Numbered from the stretch's first letter, positions 16,370-23,939 are shown. The stretch: 25,985 bases of DNA from an uncultured Slackia sp. (GCA_934661005.1 CAKUIK010000031.1:1-25985), one strand, 5' to 3'. Made by a program: numbers and translations. Notes: generated from the sequence alone by a model not told the origin.

Positions 16370-16486
16370 CTAGTACGGATACGATCTGCCTCCGCAGTAG
16401 GGGCATTGGGTCCACATCACCTCGGCGGTGTGTTCCTTGTTGAAAACCTCGTAGCAGTTGCTGCATTCAAATGTTTGCTCGACCAT
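16370..16486 (-). CDS. 38-residue zinc ribbon protein
   Basis: MVEQTFECSNCYEVFNKEHT, then a stretch to CPYCGG, ending RSYPY. Two CxxC pairs (C8/C11 and C28/C31) separated by 16 residues form a rubredoxin-like or DksA-like zinc knuckle. It is supported by an excellent ribosome site, AAAGGAG 6 nt before the ATG, and by the conserved upstream element at 16548-16584 shared with the adjacent operon. The region 16122-16369 downstream shows no further convincing gene on either strand. The role is unknown; co-regulation with the kinase operon suggests an accessory function there. Confidence 0.8.
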   Translation of the reverse strand: MVEQTFECSNCYEVFNKEHTAEVMWTQCPYCGGRSYPY

Positions 16487-16547
16487 GGCGGGCTCCTTTT
16501 CCGGCGGGGGATGCGTTTCGGACGCGCCGCCGTTCGCGCGTCTTGCC

Positions 16548-16584
16548 CTCTACATGGAAAAGCGCGGCTGGTTTTTCTGGAAAA
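16548..16584 (-). promoter_or_regulatory. Conserved upstream element, copy B (zinc ribbon gene)
   Basis: Second copy of the element at 16075-16110: TTTTCCA boxes 23 bp apart (complements of 16578-16584 and 16555-16561), GAAAAACCA after the first, and TGTAGA after the second. It ends 62 bp before the zinc ribbon ATG. Confidence 0.6.
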
Positions 16585-16645
16585 TGAAGAAAGGCCTGAT
16601 AGACGCGATGGAGAATGGTTTGGTGGGAGATGTGGAGGATGGCTT

Positions 16646-16750
16646 GGCTCCGGCTATGACCTAGCTCTGTCCATGACCTTGCTCCGGCTATGACCTAGCT
16701 CCGGCTCCGGCTCCGGCTCTGGCTATGACCTGGTTCTGGTCGACCTAGCT
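16646..16750. repeat. Degenerate minisatellite (GCTCCGGCTATGACCTA units)
   Basis: At least four imperfect units of about 17 bp containing CTATGACCT or CCATGACCT, mixed with a run of GGCTCC triplet pairs at 16687-16720. The region has no coding signal. Confidence 0.75.
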
Positions 16751-16769
16751 GCGCCTTCTTTGGCTGCTT

Positions 16770-17110
16770 CTGGCAGAAAACGCCGCGGAAGGGTCATAAT
16801 CTGGGGACTTTTCGGGCTCTTCTGGCAGGATATCCCGCGGAAGGGGCATCATACGGAAGTCTGCTTGGCAGAAAACGCCGTGGAAGGGGCGTTTCGCGAG
16901 GAGTCGCTTGCGCAATGCAAGGCGCCTCTTGGCGCGAAGGCTTGCGACCTGCGGTTTTGTGTTTGCTTGATGCGGCTTGTTTTGCATCGTTTGCTCGGTT
17001 TGTGTTCGGCCAAGGCTCGGCCTCTGCAAAAGCGTCCCTTCCGCGGCGTATCCTGCCAGAAGCCGGGGTTTTTCTCTATCGGGCGACCCTTCCGCGCCGT
17101 TTTCTGCCAG
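16770..17110. repeat. Diverged third copy of the 26-bp nested repeat element
   Basis: Forward 26-bp motifs at 16770-16795, 16822-16847 and 16865-16890; inverted motifs at 17034-17059 and 17085-17110. The forward pair spacing (52 bp) and inverted pair spacing (51 bp) equal those in copies 1 and 2, although the sequence between the motifs has diverged. A GCGACCTGCGGTTTT segment (16948-16962) is also shared with the interior of copies 1 and 2. Confidence 0.8.
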
Positions 17111-17467
17111 GCAACGATGGCGTGGCTTTCGAGGGGCGTGTTCTGGGGCATCGTGCTCCCAGACGTTATGCTCCTGGGCGGCGCATTCTCGGTTTTTCGC
17201 CTCTCATGGCATCGCGCTTCCGAGCAGCATCGTGTTCACGGGCGCCGCCTAAAAGCGGCCGACGAGCTGGTTGGCGGGTCGCCAGCGGTTCGCTGGCTAG
17301 GTTCCGACGGTTCGATGGCCGGATTGTTTGACGGCTCGATAATCAGGCGGCTCGAAAACAGGCGACCCGATGAACGGGCCGTTTGATGGCGGCAATTAGC
17401 CCTGCCCTTCTTTTGGGGACGGGTTTGGAGTTGCTGAATGTTCACTGTTGGCGCGTTTCCGGCGCCA
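17111..17467. other. Unassigned intergenic DNA
   Basis: About 350 bp without a credible gene. Open frames here lack ribosome sites and run through the repeat. I see no clear terminator for the upstream units. Confidence 0.5.
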
Positions 17468-17506
17468 TTGACTGTATACTCGTAAGTAGTATACTCATGA
17501 GTATAC
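17468..17506 (+). promoter_or_regulatory. Strong promoter overlapped by a palindromic operator
   Basis: TTGACT (17468-17473), 16 bp, TATACT (17490-17495). The perfect palindrome GTATACTCATGAGTATAC (17489-17506) covers the -10, and an extra GTATACTC half-site (17474-17481) lies in the spacer. A repressor bound here would block RNA polymerase, so the ATPase gene is probably tightly repressed. Confidence 0.8.
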
Positions 17507-17545
17507 AAATCGTGACATTATTAGCATCGTGAAATGGAGGGCGCT

Positions 17546-18985
17546 GTGTTTTTCGGACGAGAGCAAGAGCTGAGTGAGCTCAATCGCCTGTACGACCAGG
17601 GCGGCTTTCAAATGATTGTTCTCTATGGGCGCAGGCGTGTTGGGAAAACGACGCTGGCGCTCGAATTCGCGCGCGACAAACCCTCGCTGGTGTTCACTGC
17701 TAAAGTGCAGAACGATGCGCTTAACCTCGCCGATTTTTCAAGAGCGCTGTATTCCAAATTCGGGCTGCCTGTCTCGACGGGCTCATTTTCCTCGTGGGAT
17801 GCGGCGTTCGAGTTCTTCGCGAAAATGGCCGGCGATAAGAAGGTTGTATTCGTTTTTGACGAATTCCCTTATGCGGCCTCGAAAAACTCTGCGCTCGTTT
17901 CGACGCTTCAAATCGCTATCGACAGAACGTTCAAAAATACGAACATCTTCCTCATTCTCACGGGCAGCAATCAGGGCTTCATGGAAGAGAAGGTTTTGGG
18001 GGCCATGCCCGCAGCGGAGGGCGAATCGGGCCTTGGCGAAAAGAACCCTCTGTTCGGAAGAAGAACGGCCCAAATCAGGCTTGCGCCTTTTGGATACCTC
18101 GATGCGGCAAAAATGCTTCCTGGGAAAACCCCAATCGAACTTGCAACGTACTACGCTTGTTTCGGTGGAACTCCTTACTACTTGTCGCTTATTGATCAGC
18201 ACGCTTCGTTTGAGGAAAACGTTACGCGTCTTTTTTTCCGCAAGGAGGGCCTGCTCTACGAGGAACCTATGATGCTTCTTCGCCAAGAGCTTCGTGAGCC
18301 GGCTACGTATAATTCGATTTTGGGGGCAATCGCTGCAGGTGCGAACACTCCGACGGCTATAAGCGATAAAACGGGCATCGAAAGGACGTCCGTGGCGAAG
18401 TACCTCAACACGCTCGTGTCTCTTCGTCTCGTTGAAAAAGTTGTTCCGTTCGGCGAGAGCCTCAAAACGACGCGCAAGGGAATCTACAAAATTACCGAGC
18501 CCTGCTATTCGTACTGGTATGGCTTCGTTGAGCCGGCCATAGCCGAAATCGAGCAGAATGCGGGCGAACTCGTTGCCGCCGATGTTCTTGAGCCTGAGAT
18601 TTTGTCGACCCATGTTGGTCATTGGTTCGAGGCCATATGCAAGGAATGGCTCATTGCCCAAGCGAAAAAGGGCGAGCTTCCCGTAAGGCCCACGCGGTTC
18701 GGGTCGTGGTGGGGAGCGAATCCCGAAACGAGGCAACAAGACGATATTGATGTTGTTGCGGCCAATCCTCGGCACAAAGAGTTGCTGTTGGGTGAGTGCA
18801 AATGGCGCGAGTCGTTCAATGAAACGAAGGCTATCGAAAAGCTGCATTCGCGCGCGAGTATTTTCAAGGGCTACGACGATATCTGCTTGGCTTTGTTCAC
18901 GAAGTATGGCATGGGCGAGGCGACGAAGGAAAAATACGCCAGTCAGGGGTGTATATTTGTGGCTGCAGACGATTTGTATGAATAG
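17546..18985 (+). CDS. AAA ATPase with DUF234 PD-(D/E)XK nuclease-like domain
   Basis: A 479-residue protein of the archaeal-type ATPase/DUF234 family. Walker A is GRRRVGKTTL near the N-terminus, Walker B is VVFVFDEFPYA, and ILTGSNQGFM is the sensor region. The middle holds a winged helix (TAISDKTGIERTSVAKYLNT). The C-terminal domain has the PD-(D/E)XK-like pattern DDIDVVA...LLLGECKW. The GTG at 17546 is preferred because GGAGGG lies 5 nt upstream and it yields the usual family start (M)FFGRE; an ATG at 17534 has no ribosome site. Codon use is more AT-rich than in the neighbours, consistent with transfer. These genes are widespread in anaerobes and archaea; their role is unknown, and a defence or selfish role is only conjecture. 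Confidence 0.88.
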   Translation: MFFGREQELSELNRLYDQGGFQMIVLYGRRRVGKTTLALEFARDKPSLVFTAKVQNDALNLADFSRALYSKFGLPVSTGSFSSWDAAFEFFAKMAGDKKVVFVFDEFPYAASKNSALVSTLQIAIDRTFKNTNIFLILTGSNQGFMEEKVLGAMPAAEGESGLGEKNPLFGRRTAQIRLAPFGYLDAAKMLPGKTPIELATYYACFGGTPYYLSLIDQHASFEENVTRLFFRKEGLLYEEPMMLLRQELREPATYNSILGAIAAGANTPTAISDKTGIERTSVAKYLNTLVSLRLVEKVVPFGESLKTTRKGIYKITEPCYSYWYGFVEPAIAEIEQNAGELVAADVLEPEILSTHVGHWFEAICKEWLIAQAKKGELPVRPTRFGSWWGANPETRQQDDIDVVAANPRHKELLLGECKWRESFNETKAIEKLHSRASIFKGYDDICLALFTKYGMGEATKEKYASQGCIFVAADDLYE

Positions 18986-19042
18986 GGAATGACTGCGCCT
19001 AGAATGGGCGCGCGAATTGCGCTTGGAATTCGAGGTGGGCTT

Positions 19043-20050
19043 ATGAATACGCTGGTCGTGGGCGATTTGCATTTGAAGCAGGAATTTGTGTTGCCCCGCA
19101 TCGACGAGCTTTTGGCGAACGATGCGAAAATTGGGCGCGTCGTGTTTTTGGGCGACGCGTGCGACGACTGGGGCGCGAACGAAGCCGACGAGCTGAACGC
19201 CATGGAGTTTTACGCGAAATGGGTTCGCGAACATCGCGAGCGTGGCATGCAAATCGACGTGCTGCTGGGCAACCACGATTTTTGCTATGTGCGCGGCAAG
19301 CGCGGTCCGGGCTCGATCATGTCCATCATGCGCAACCTGAGAACAATTCTTGAAGATGCCCTGCAGGCGAAGGTCGCATGTGCGGTGGGGCCGTATTTGT
19401 GTTCGCACGCGGGCGTAACGGGCGTGTGGGCGAAGCGGTTTTTGTCAGATGTGCCCGCCGATGCAGCGGCGATTGCCCAGCGTTTGAATGAAATGCTTGC
19501 CGATTCGTCGCATTGGGGCGATTTGGACAGTTGCCCTCCGTCGCGCGGGGGTTGGTCGCTGCCGGGACCCTTGTGGGCCGACTTGCGCGACATGCTCGAC
19601 GATGCGCTGCCTGGCGTTCCGCAAATCGTGGGCCATTCGCCGGTCGAGCGTGCGGAAAACTACGCCAACGGCTGGATGACGGCTGGCAGCGATTCGTTGT
19701 GGGCATGCGACACCATGTCGCTTATGAGCTACGGATCGCCCATTGGAGATGGTTCGATGCTTCTTATCGAGGGGCCGGACACGCCGTGCGGGGTCGACGA
19801 GCCATGCGTATTGGACGCATCGGACGGCTCAGACGAATCAGGCAATCTGAGTGCGCCAAGTGGCTCAGGAGATTCGAGCGATTCGAACGAGCTGAGCGAG
19901 CTGTGTGGCTCGGGGGCGGCGAATGAGTCGGATGGGTCGAACGGGAATCCGAAAAGCGGGGCTCCCGAAACGTATGGAGCGCATGCGGTTCCGTTCCCGG
20001 GCGAAGGCACGTTTGCCGAAGCGTGCAGGCGATATTGGGAAGCGCGCTAG
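19043..20050 (+). CDS. Calcineurin-like metallophosphoesterase
   Basis: A 335-residue protein with the full set of metal-binding motifs: GDLH near residue 8, GDACDD, GNHD, SHAG and GHSP, in the order typical of calcineurin-like phosphatases. Activity on phosphoproteins, nucleotides or phosphodiesters cannot be told apart here. Residues about 255-310 are a low-complexity Ser/Gly/Asp/Glu-rich insert, followed by a short C-terminal helix. The ATG at 19043 is chosen because GAGGTGGG lies upstream; an in-frame ATG at 18989 directly after the previous stop lacks one. It is 57 bp from the ATPase gene and may share its transcript. Confidence 0.88.
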   Translation: MNTLVVGDLHLKQEFVLPRIDELLANDAKIGRVVFLGDACDDWGANEADELNAMEFYAKWVREHRERGMQIDVLLGNHDFCYVRGKRGPGSIMSIMRNLRTILEDALQAKVACAVGPYLCSHAGVTGVWAKRFLSDVPADAAAIAQRLNEMLADSSHWGDLDSCPPSRGGWSLPGPLWADLRDMLDDALPGVPQIVGHSPVERAENYANGWMTAGSDSLWACDTMSLMSYGSPIGDGSMLLIEGPDTPCGVDEPCVLDASDGSDESGNLSAPSGSGDSSDSNELSELCGSGAANESDGSNGNPKSGAPETYGAHAVPFPGEGTFAEACRRYWEAR

Positions 20051-20270
20051 CCAGCGGCATTGGCCGGTCGCTTCGTCGATGCGCCGGCAACGATTGCTGC
20101 CAGCATGCGGTGCGTTGCTAGATTGCGTACCCTTCTGTCCTGGGCGTGATCTGTATGGAATTGTGCCCGTGAGGAAAGCGCGCGGCGGTGCAAATTTAGG
20201 CTGTTCGCTTCGGTTTCGCAGAAAACTATGTCCGCAATCTATAAGACTTCTCATAAGGCGTTTCGTTGAT

Positions 20271-20285
20271 ATTTACAGTGTAAAT
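20271..20285. promoter_or_regulatory. Palindrome ATTTACA-G-TGTAAAT, candidate operator
   Basis: A perfect 7+1+7 palindrome in an AT-richer patch of the 20051-20487 gap, overlapping a possible TTGATA -35 at 20267-20272. The cognate regulator is unknown. Confidence 0.35.
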
Positions 20286-20302
20286 TTGCTGACAAAGTGA
20301 GT

Positions 20303-20323
20303 GCGGAAAGCTCTTCTTTCCGC
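20303..20323 (+). terminator. Hairpin, possible terminator
   Basis: GCGGAAAG, loop ctctt, CTTTCCGC, then TTGCTTTCGTT. The stem is perfect but the T run is interrupted. Confidence 0.35.
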
Positions 20324-20390
20324 TTGCTTTCGTTCGTTCTCGCTTCGCGCTCGTCGCATGCGTTCCCGCTTCGTTTCTCGACGCGCGGGA

Positions 20391-20446
20391 TGCGCGTATG
20401 GGACAATGTGGGCAATAAACATGTGCGTATGGGGCAATGCAAGCAA
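20391..20446 (+). repeat. Tandem 25-bp direct repeats upstream of the Tat lipoprotein gene
   Basis: TGCGCGTATGGGACAATG (20391-20408) and TGTGCGTATGGGGCAATG (20422-20439), 31 bp apart, each followed by a GCAA-containing tail. Their place 42-97 bp before the ATG suggests promoter or activator sites. The rest of 20051-20487 shows no gene. Confidence 0.5.
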
Positions 20447-20487
20447 CAAGCAATCTGGCGGGAATTCGCGTGAAACGGAGGCCGGCA

Positions 20488-20967
20488 ATGGCGAGGCATA
20501 TGACGAGGCGAGCGTTCGTGGCGGTGGCATGTGGCGCCGCGGCCTCGGCGGCGTGCGGCTCTGCGGCTGCAACGATGTTCGGCTGCACGTCGTCGAACGC
20601 GGGCGGTTCCGCATGGACGTGGGAGGAAGATGTCGATTTGCCTGTGCTGTGCATGGAAGTTTCCGGCGGCGCGGTTGTTGCCATGCCGGGCAATGGTTGG
20701 AAGCCGCAAGGCGAGTGGATCCAGCTGCAGCTTTCGGGCGGCTCGATTCCTGGCAAGGAAATCGAAGCCATAACCCAGGAGGGCTCAACGCTGGTCGTGC
20801 GCTTGAAGAATCCGAAGAGCGACATGGAGACCATGGATTTGTGCCTTACCGAATATCGTGTGGCCGGCGGCGACGTTTCGAGCGTCGAATCGGTTGTGGT
20901 TGAGGATAAGGGCGAGCGTCTCGAGGCTCAGCTTGGCGTCGATGGCGAAGCTCGTGCCGTGCAGTAG
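20488..20967 (+). CDS. Tat-exported probable lipoprotein, function unknown
   Basis: A 159-residue protein. The N-terminus has a twin-arginine signal (HMTRRAFVAVACGAAASAAC) followed by a lipobox-like MFGC and a Ser/Gly-rich linker (TSSNAGGS), so it is probably exported folded and lipid-anchored. The mature part is beta-rich (LCMEVSGGAVVAMPGN, then LQLSGGSIPGKEIEAI and TLVVRLKNP) with no recognised domain or heme/metal motif. ACGGAGG lies 7 nt before the ATG at 20488. Confidence 0.75.
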   Translation: MARHMTRRAFVAVACGAAASAACGSAAATMFGCTSSNAGGSAWTWEEDVDLPVLCMEVSGGAVVAMPGNGWKPQGEWIQLQLSGGSIPGKEIEAITQEGSTLVVRLKNPKSDMETMDLCLTEYRVAGGDVSSVESVVVEDKGERLEAQLGVDGEARAVQ

Positions 20968-21323
20968 GGGAAGCTTTGTGCGCTGATTGCGCTAGAGCTT
21001 CGGTGGTGCCCAGGGGTGTTTTGGTTCGCGTTTTCTGCGCCACGATTGCACTCTGGTGAGCGAACTCGTTTGCGCGCTTCGCGGCGCTGCGCCCATCGGC
21101 TGCGCCTTGCGAATGCGGCGCGGCGGCGCGCCCGACGCCATTGACGATGGACTGTCGCCTTCGGACTCTCTCGGGTATCGTTTTCGCTCGCTCGTCTCAG
21201 CCCCAAGAGTGGAACTCGGCATATTTGCGTCGCTCTCTTCGCGGACGCTTTTCGGTTTGAGGGCAAAACGTGCAGGTGTCGCAAAAAGAGCGGCGGCTGC
21301 GCGTTTTGTTTGCCTCGCTATGG
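20968..21323. other. Unassigned intergenic DNA before ruvA
   Basis: GC-rich sequence with many short GCG/CGC palindromes. Open frames present have no ribosome site and no protein-like composition, so I see no gene. Confidence 0.5.
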
Positions 21324-21345
21324 TATATTTGCGAACAGACGTTTG
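21324..21345 (+). promoter_or_regulatory. ruvAB promoter with SOS (LexA) box
   Basis: CGAACAGACGTTTG (21332-21345) fits the Gram-positive LexA consensus CGAACRNRYGTTYG at every position. It lies directly after a -10-like TATATT (21324-21329), so LexA would cover the transcription start. This predicts DNA-damage induction of ruvAB. Confidence 0.8.
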
Positions 21346-21396
21346 TAGATTGATTCGTGGCGGGCGTAGTTTTTCGCCACCTGTGAGAGGTTGCCG

Positions 21397-21993
21397 ATGA
21401 TTGCATTCCTGAAAGGCACAATGGCTGGCCGAAGCGCCGATGTAGCCTTTGTCGACGTAAACGGCGTCGGCTTTGCCGTGTACATGCCCGCGACCGACAT
21501 TGTGAAACTTCCCGAAACAGGCGCCGACGTGGCGCTGTTCACGCATCTCGCCGTGCGCGAAGATGCCATGACGCTGTATGGCTTCTTGTCTCAGGAAGAA
21601 CACGCGCTGTTTCTACGCCTTATCGGCGTGTCGGGCATTGGCCCGAAGGCGGCGCTCGCGGCGCTTTCCACGTTCAAGCCGGCCGAGCTTATTTCCGCCA
21701 TTCAGTCGGAAGATGTGAAGGCCGTGTCCACCATTCCGGGCGTTGGCAAGAAAACCGCGCAGCGCCTTATTCTGGAATTGAAGGGCAACCTGGCTCAGGC
21801 GGGCGAACAAGACCTGTTCAGCGCCGCAACGGCAGCCGCCACCGAGCGTCTGCAGGGTGCGCGCGACGGCTTGCTCGCCATGGGCTTCACGCTGGCCGAA
21901 GCCGATTTGGCGCTGAAGGGCGCTCCCGAAGAACTGAACAGCGAAGGCGCGCTGTTGCAGTATGCTTTGAAGCGACTTGGCTCGGTGGGGTAA
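21397..21993 (+). CDS. ruvA: Holliday junction branch migration protein RuvA
   Basis: RuvA binds four-way junctions as a tetramer and loads the RuvB motor. The 198-residue protein has the N-terminal OB domain (MIAFLKGTMAGRSADVAFVD), two helix-hairpin-helix motifs (GVSGIGPKAALAALS and IPGVGKKTAQRLILELK) and a C-terminal RuvB-binding domain (ARDGLLAMGFTLAEADLAL). Length is normal. The ATG at 21397 fits the family start and has GAGAGG upstream. ruvB begins 12 nt after its stop, and an SOS box lies upstream. Confidence 0.97.
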   Translation: MIAFLKGTMAGRSADVAFVDVNGVGFAVYMPATDIVKLPETGADVALFTHLAVREDAMTLYGFLSQEEHALFLRLIGVSGIGPKAALAALSTFKPAELISAIQSEDVKAVSTIPGVGKKTAQRLILELKGNLAQAGEQDLFSAATAAATERLQGARDGLLAMGFTLAEADLALKGAPEELNSEGALLQYALKRLGSVG

Positions 21994-22005
21994 AGGAAGT
22001 AATTC

Positions 22006-23103
22006 GTGGCTGAAGGCATTCAAATAGAAGGCATGGTGTTCGAGGCGTCTGCGGCAGGCTCGGCGGCGGGCGGCGCGGGCTTCGCGCAGCAAACGCCGCG
22101 CGAACGCGTGGTCTCGAGCGACCTCACCGAAGACGACTTGGCGCTCGATCGCTCGCTTCGCCCGAAATACCTGGACGATTACCTGGGCCAAACACGCGTG
22201 AAAGACAGCCTGTCCATTCTCATTCAGGCGGCCAAGCAGCGCGGCGAATGCATGGATCACGTGCTGTTCAGCGGCCCTCCGGGCTTGGGCAAAACCACGC
22301 TCGCCACGGTTGTCGCCAACGAGCTTGGCGCGAACATTCGCACCACGAGCGGCCCGGCCATCGCGCGCCCGGGCGATTTGGCGGCAATTCTCACGAATCT
22401 CGAAGAAGGCGATGTGCTGTTCATCGACGAGATTCATCGCCTGAATCGCCAGGTGGAAGAAGTGCTCTATCCTGCGCTGGAAGATTGCGTGCTCGATATC
22501 GTGGTGGGCAAGGGGCCGGCTGCGCGCAGTATTCGCCTCGATTTGCCGCACTTCACGCTCATCGGCGCCACCACGCGCACGGGTTTGCTTACCGGGCCTT
22601 TGCGCGACCGCTTCGGCATCGTGTTTCGCCTGGATTATTACACCCCCGAAGAGCTTGCCGACATCGTGAAGCGCTCTGCCGGCATTTTGGATGTGGCGGT
22701 CGATGAAGAAGGCGCCATCGAAATCGCGCGTCGAAGCCGCGGAACGCCGCGTTTGGCGAACCGCCTGCTCAAGCGCGTGCGCGACTGGGCGCAGGTGCGT
22801 GGCAACGGCGACATCGATGAAGATACCGCGGCGGCGGCTCTGAGCTTTTTCGAGGTTGACTCGCTTGGGCTCGATGGTCTCGACAATAAGATTCTCGAGC
22901 TTCTGTGCGATTCGTTTGCGGGGCGTCCGGTGGGCCTTACCACGCTCGCGTCGGCGCTTTCGGAAGACCCCGGCACGGTGGAAGACGTGTATGAGCCGTT
23001 TCTTATTCAGCAAGGGCTCCTTATGCGCACGCCGAAGGGCCGCCAAGCAACGGCGAGGGCTTTTGACCACCTGGGGTTGAAGATGCCTGGGATGGAATCG
23101 TAA
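22006..23103 (+). CDS. ruvB: Holliday junction helicase RuvB
   Basis: RuvB is the hexameric AAA+ motor that drives branch migration with RuvA. The 365-residue protein has an N-terminal extension of about 40 residues before LRPKYLDDYLGQTRVKDSL, Walker A GPPGLGKTTLA, Walker B VLFIDEIHRL, the sensor segment GATTRTGLLTGPLRDRFGIV, and the winged-helix C-terminus ending near PKGRQATARAFDHLG. The GTG start at 22006 follows AAAGGAAG by 6 nt. It is co-transcribed with ruvA. Confidence 0.97.
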   Translation: MAEGIQIEGMVFEASAAGSAAGGAGFAQQTPRERVVSSDLTEDDLALDRSLRPKYLDDYLGQTRVKDSLSILIQAAKQRGECMDHVLFSGPPGLGKTTLATVVANELGANIRTTSGPAIARPGDLAAILTNLEEGDVLFIDEIHRLNRQVEEVLYPALEDCVLDIVVGKGPAARSIRLDLPHFTLIGATTRTGLLTGPLRDRFGIVFRLDYYTPEELADIVKRSAGILDVAVDEEGAIEIARRSRGTPRLANRLLKRVRDWAQVRGNGDIDEDTAAAALSFFEVDSLGLDGLDNKILELLCDSFAGRPVGLTTLASALSEDPGTVEDVYEPFLIQQGLLMRTPKGRQATARAFDHLGLKMPGMES

Positions 23104-23140
23104 GGCGTTTGGGTGCGCGTCACTGTCAGCGAGCATGTTG

Positions 23141-23367
23141 TTCCACCGTTCTGTCGAACGGCGGAAGTGGCCGACGCTGCGTGAAAGCGTAGCGGTAATG
23201 AGCTTGGTTATGAACTAAGAATCAGCGAGCGTGAGATTCGCGGAGCGAATTCGCCCAAAAGAGGAGCGAAGCGTACTTCGGTACGCGAGCGACGATTGCG
23301 GGCGAAGGCGTCCGCGCGGCTCGCGCGCAGCGTCGAGCGGTTTCTCCGTTCGGCAGAACGGAGAAAC
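23141..23367 (+). promoter_or_regulatory. Structured leader with ribosome-site hairpin
   Basis: A perfect 12-bp hairpin, GTTTCTCCGTTC / GAACGGAGAAAC with a ggca loop (23340-23367), ends 4 nt before the ATG and buries the GGAG ribosome site in its right arm. An upstream hairpin (23141-23166) has the same CCGTTC-N4-GAACGG core, so the arms could exchange partners. In between are a GCGTAC-TTCG-GTACGC tetraloop hairpin (23267-23286) and a TTCGCCC/GGGCGAA pair. This suggests translational control of the downstream gene. Confidence 0.55.
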
Positions 23368-23371
23368 AAAT

Positions 23372-23788
23372 ATGTTCCAGCAAGATTACTTGATGCGCCT
23401 GATTTGGCAGTTCGTCGAGGCGATGCGTCGTACGGTTGAGAAAGACGACGATCCTGAGGCGAAGGCCGAATCGGTGGAAGACGCTATCGCCAACGCGCTC
23501 GAGATGGATGCGAATGTGGTGCTGGGCTTGGCGCCTGAAAGCTTCGCGGGTATTCTGAGCGTTTCGGGAACCGACCCGCATGTGGTCGAGTATTTGGTGC
23601 GCGGCATGGCGCTCGAGTCGTATTACCTTGAACAGGCCGGCAAACAGCAGGCGGCCCAGCTGCGATTCGACCAGGCGTGCGCGCTCGCGGCTGCATACGG
23701 CATCGAAGCGCCCGCGCCAGGCGAGATTCCCGTGATGGACGATTTCGACGAAATGCTCGAAGCAGACGGCATCACGGGCGAGGAGTAA
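23372..23788 (+). CDS. DUF6483-like small acidic helical protein
   Basis: A 138-residue soluble protein starting MFQQDYLMRLIWQFVEAMRR, which resembles what I remember of the DUF6483 family; function unknown. Residues 1-60 are helical and acidic, the middle (RGMALESYYLEQAGKQQAAQ) looks like a TPR-type helix pair, and the C-terminus is acidic (MDDFDEMLEADGITGEE). The ATG at 23372 is preferred: GGAG lies 8 nt upstream, although inside a hairpin. An in-frame extension to a GTG at 23231 would run through the structured leader and has Arg-rich, unlikely composition. Confidence 0.8.
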   Translation: MFQQDYLMRLIWQFVEAMRRTVEKDDDPEAKAESVEDAIANALEMDANVVLGLAPESFAGILSVSGTDPHVVEYLVRGMALESYYLEQAGKQQAAQLRFDQACALAAAYGIEAPAPGEIPVMDDFDEMLEADGITGEE

Positions 23789-23923
23789 GCTCGTTCTATA
23801 GGAACTTTTCTATTATCGATGCGCTGAGATGGTGTTTCGTATCGGAAATTGCGGTTTCGTTTCATCTGTGCACATTTCTCTGTTGCCCAAATGGACCCCG
23901 TGCGAATTATGGAACTTCGTGTG

Positions 23924-23939
23924 AGCTGCTATAGCAGCT
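23924..23939. terminator. 16-bp palindrome at the convergent gene ends
   Basis: AGCTGCTATAGCAGCT overlaps the stop codon of the DUF3800 gene and lies in the convergent gap. It is perhaps a bidirectional end-of-transcript hairpin, but T runs are poor. Confidence 0.35.

Noticed and set aside
16080..16664. Two + strand micro-peptides sharing MExxGWFFWK
   Set aside because: Neither start has a ribosome site, and the shared sequence is better explained as an element upstream of - strand genes; coding remains a weak alternative.
23789..23815. FRT-like TATAGGAACTTT
   Set aside because: Only a partial chance match; no inverted arm or recombinase.
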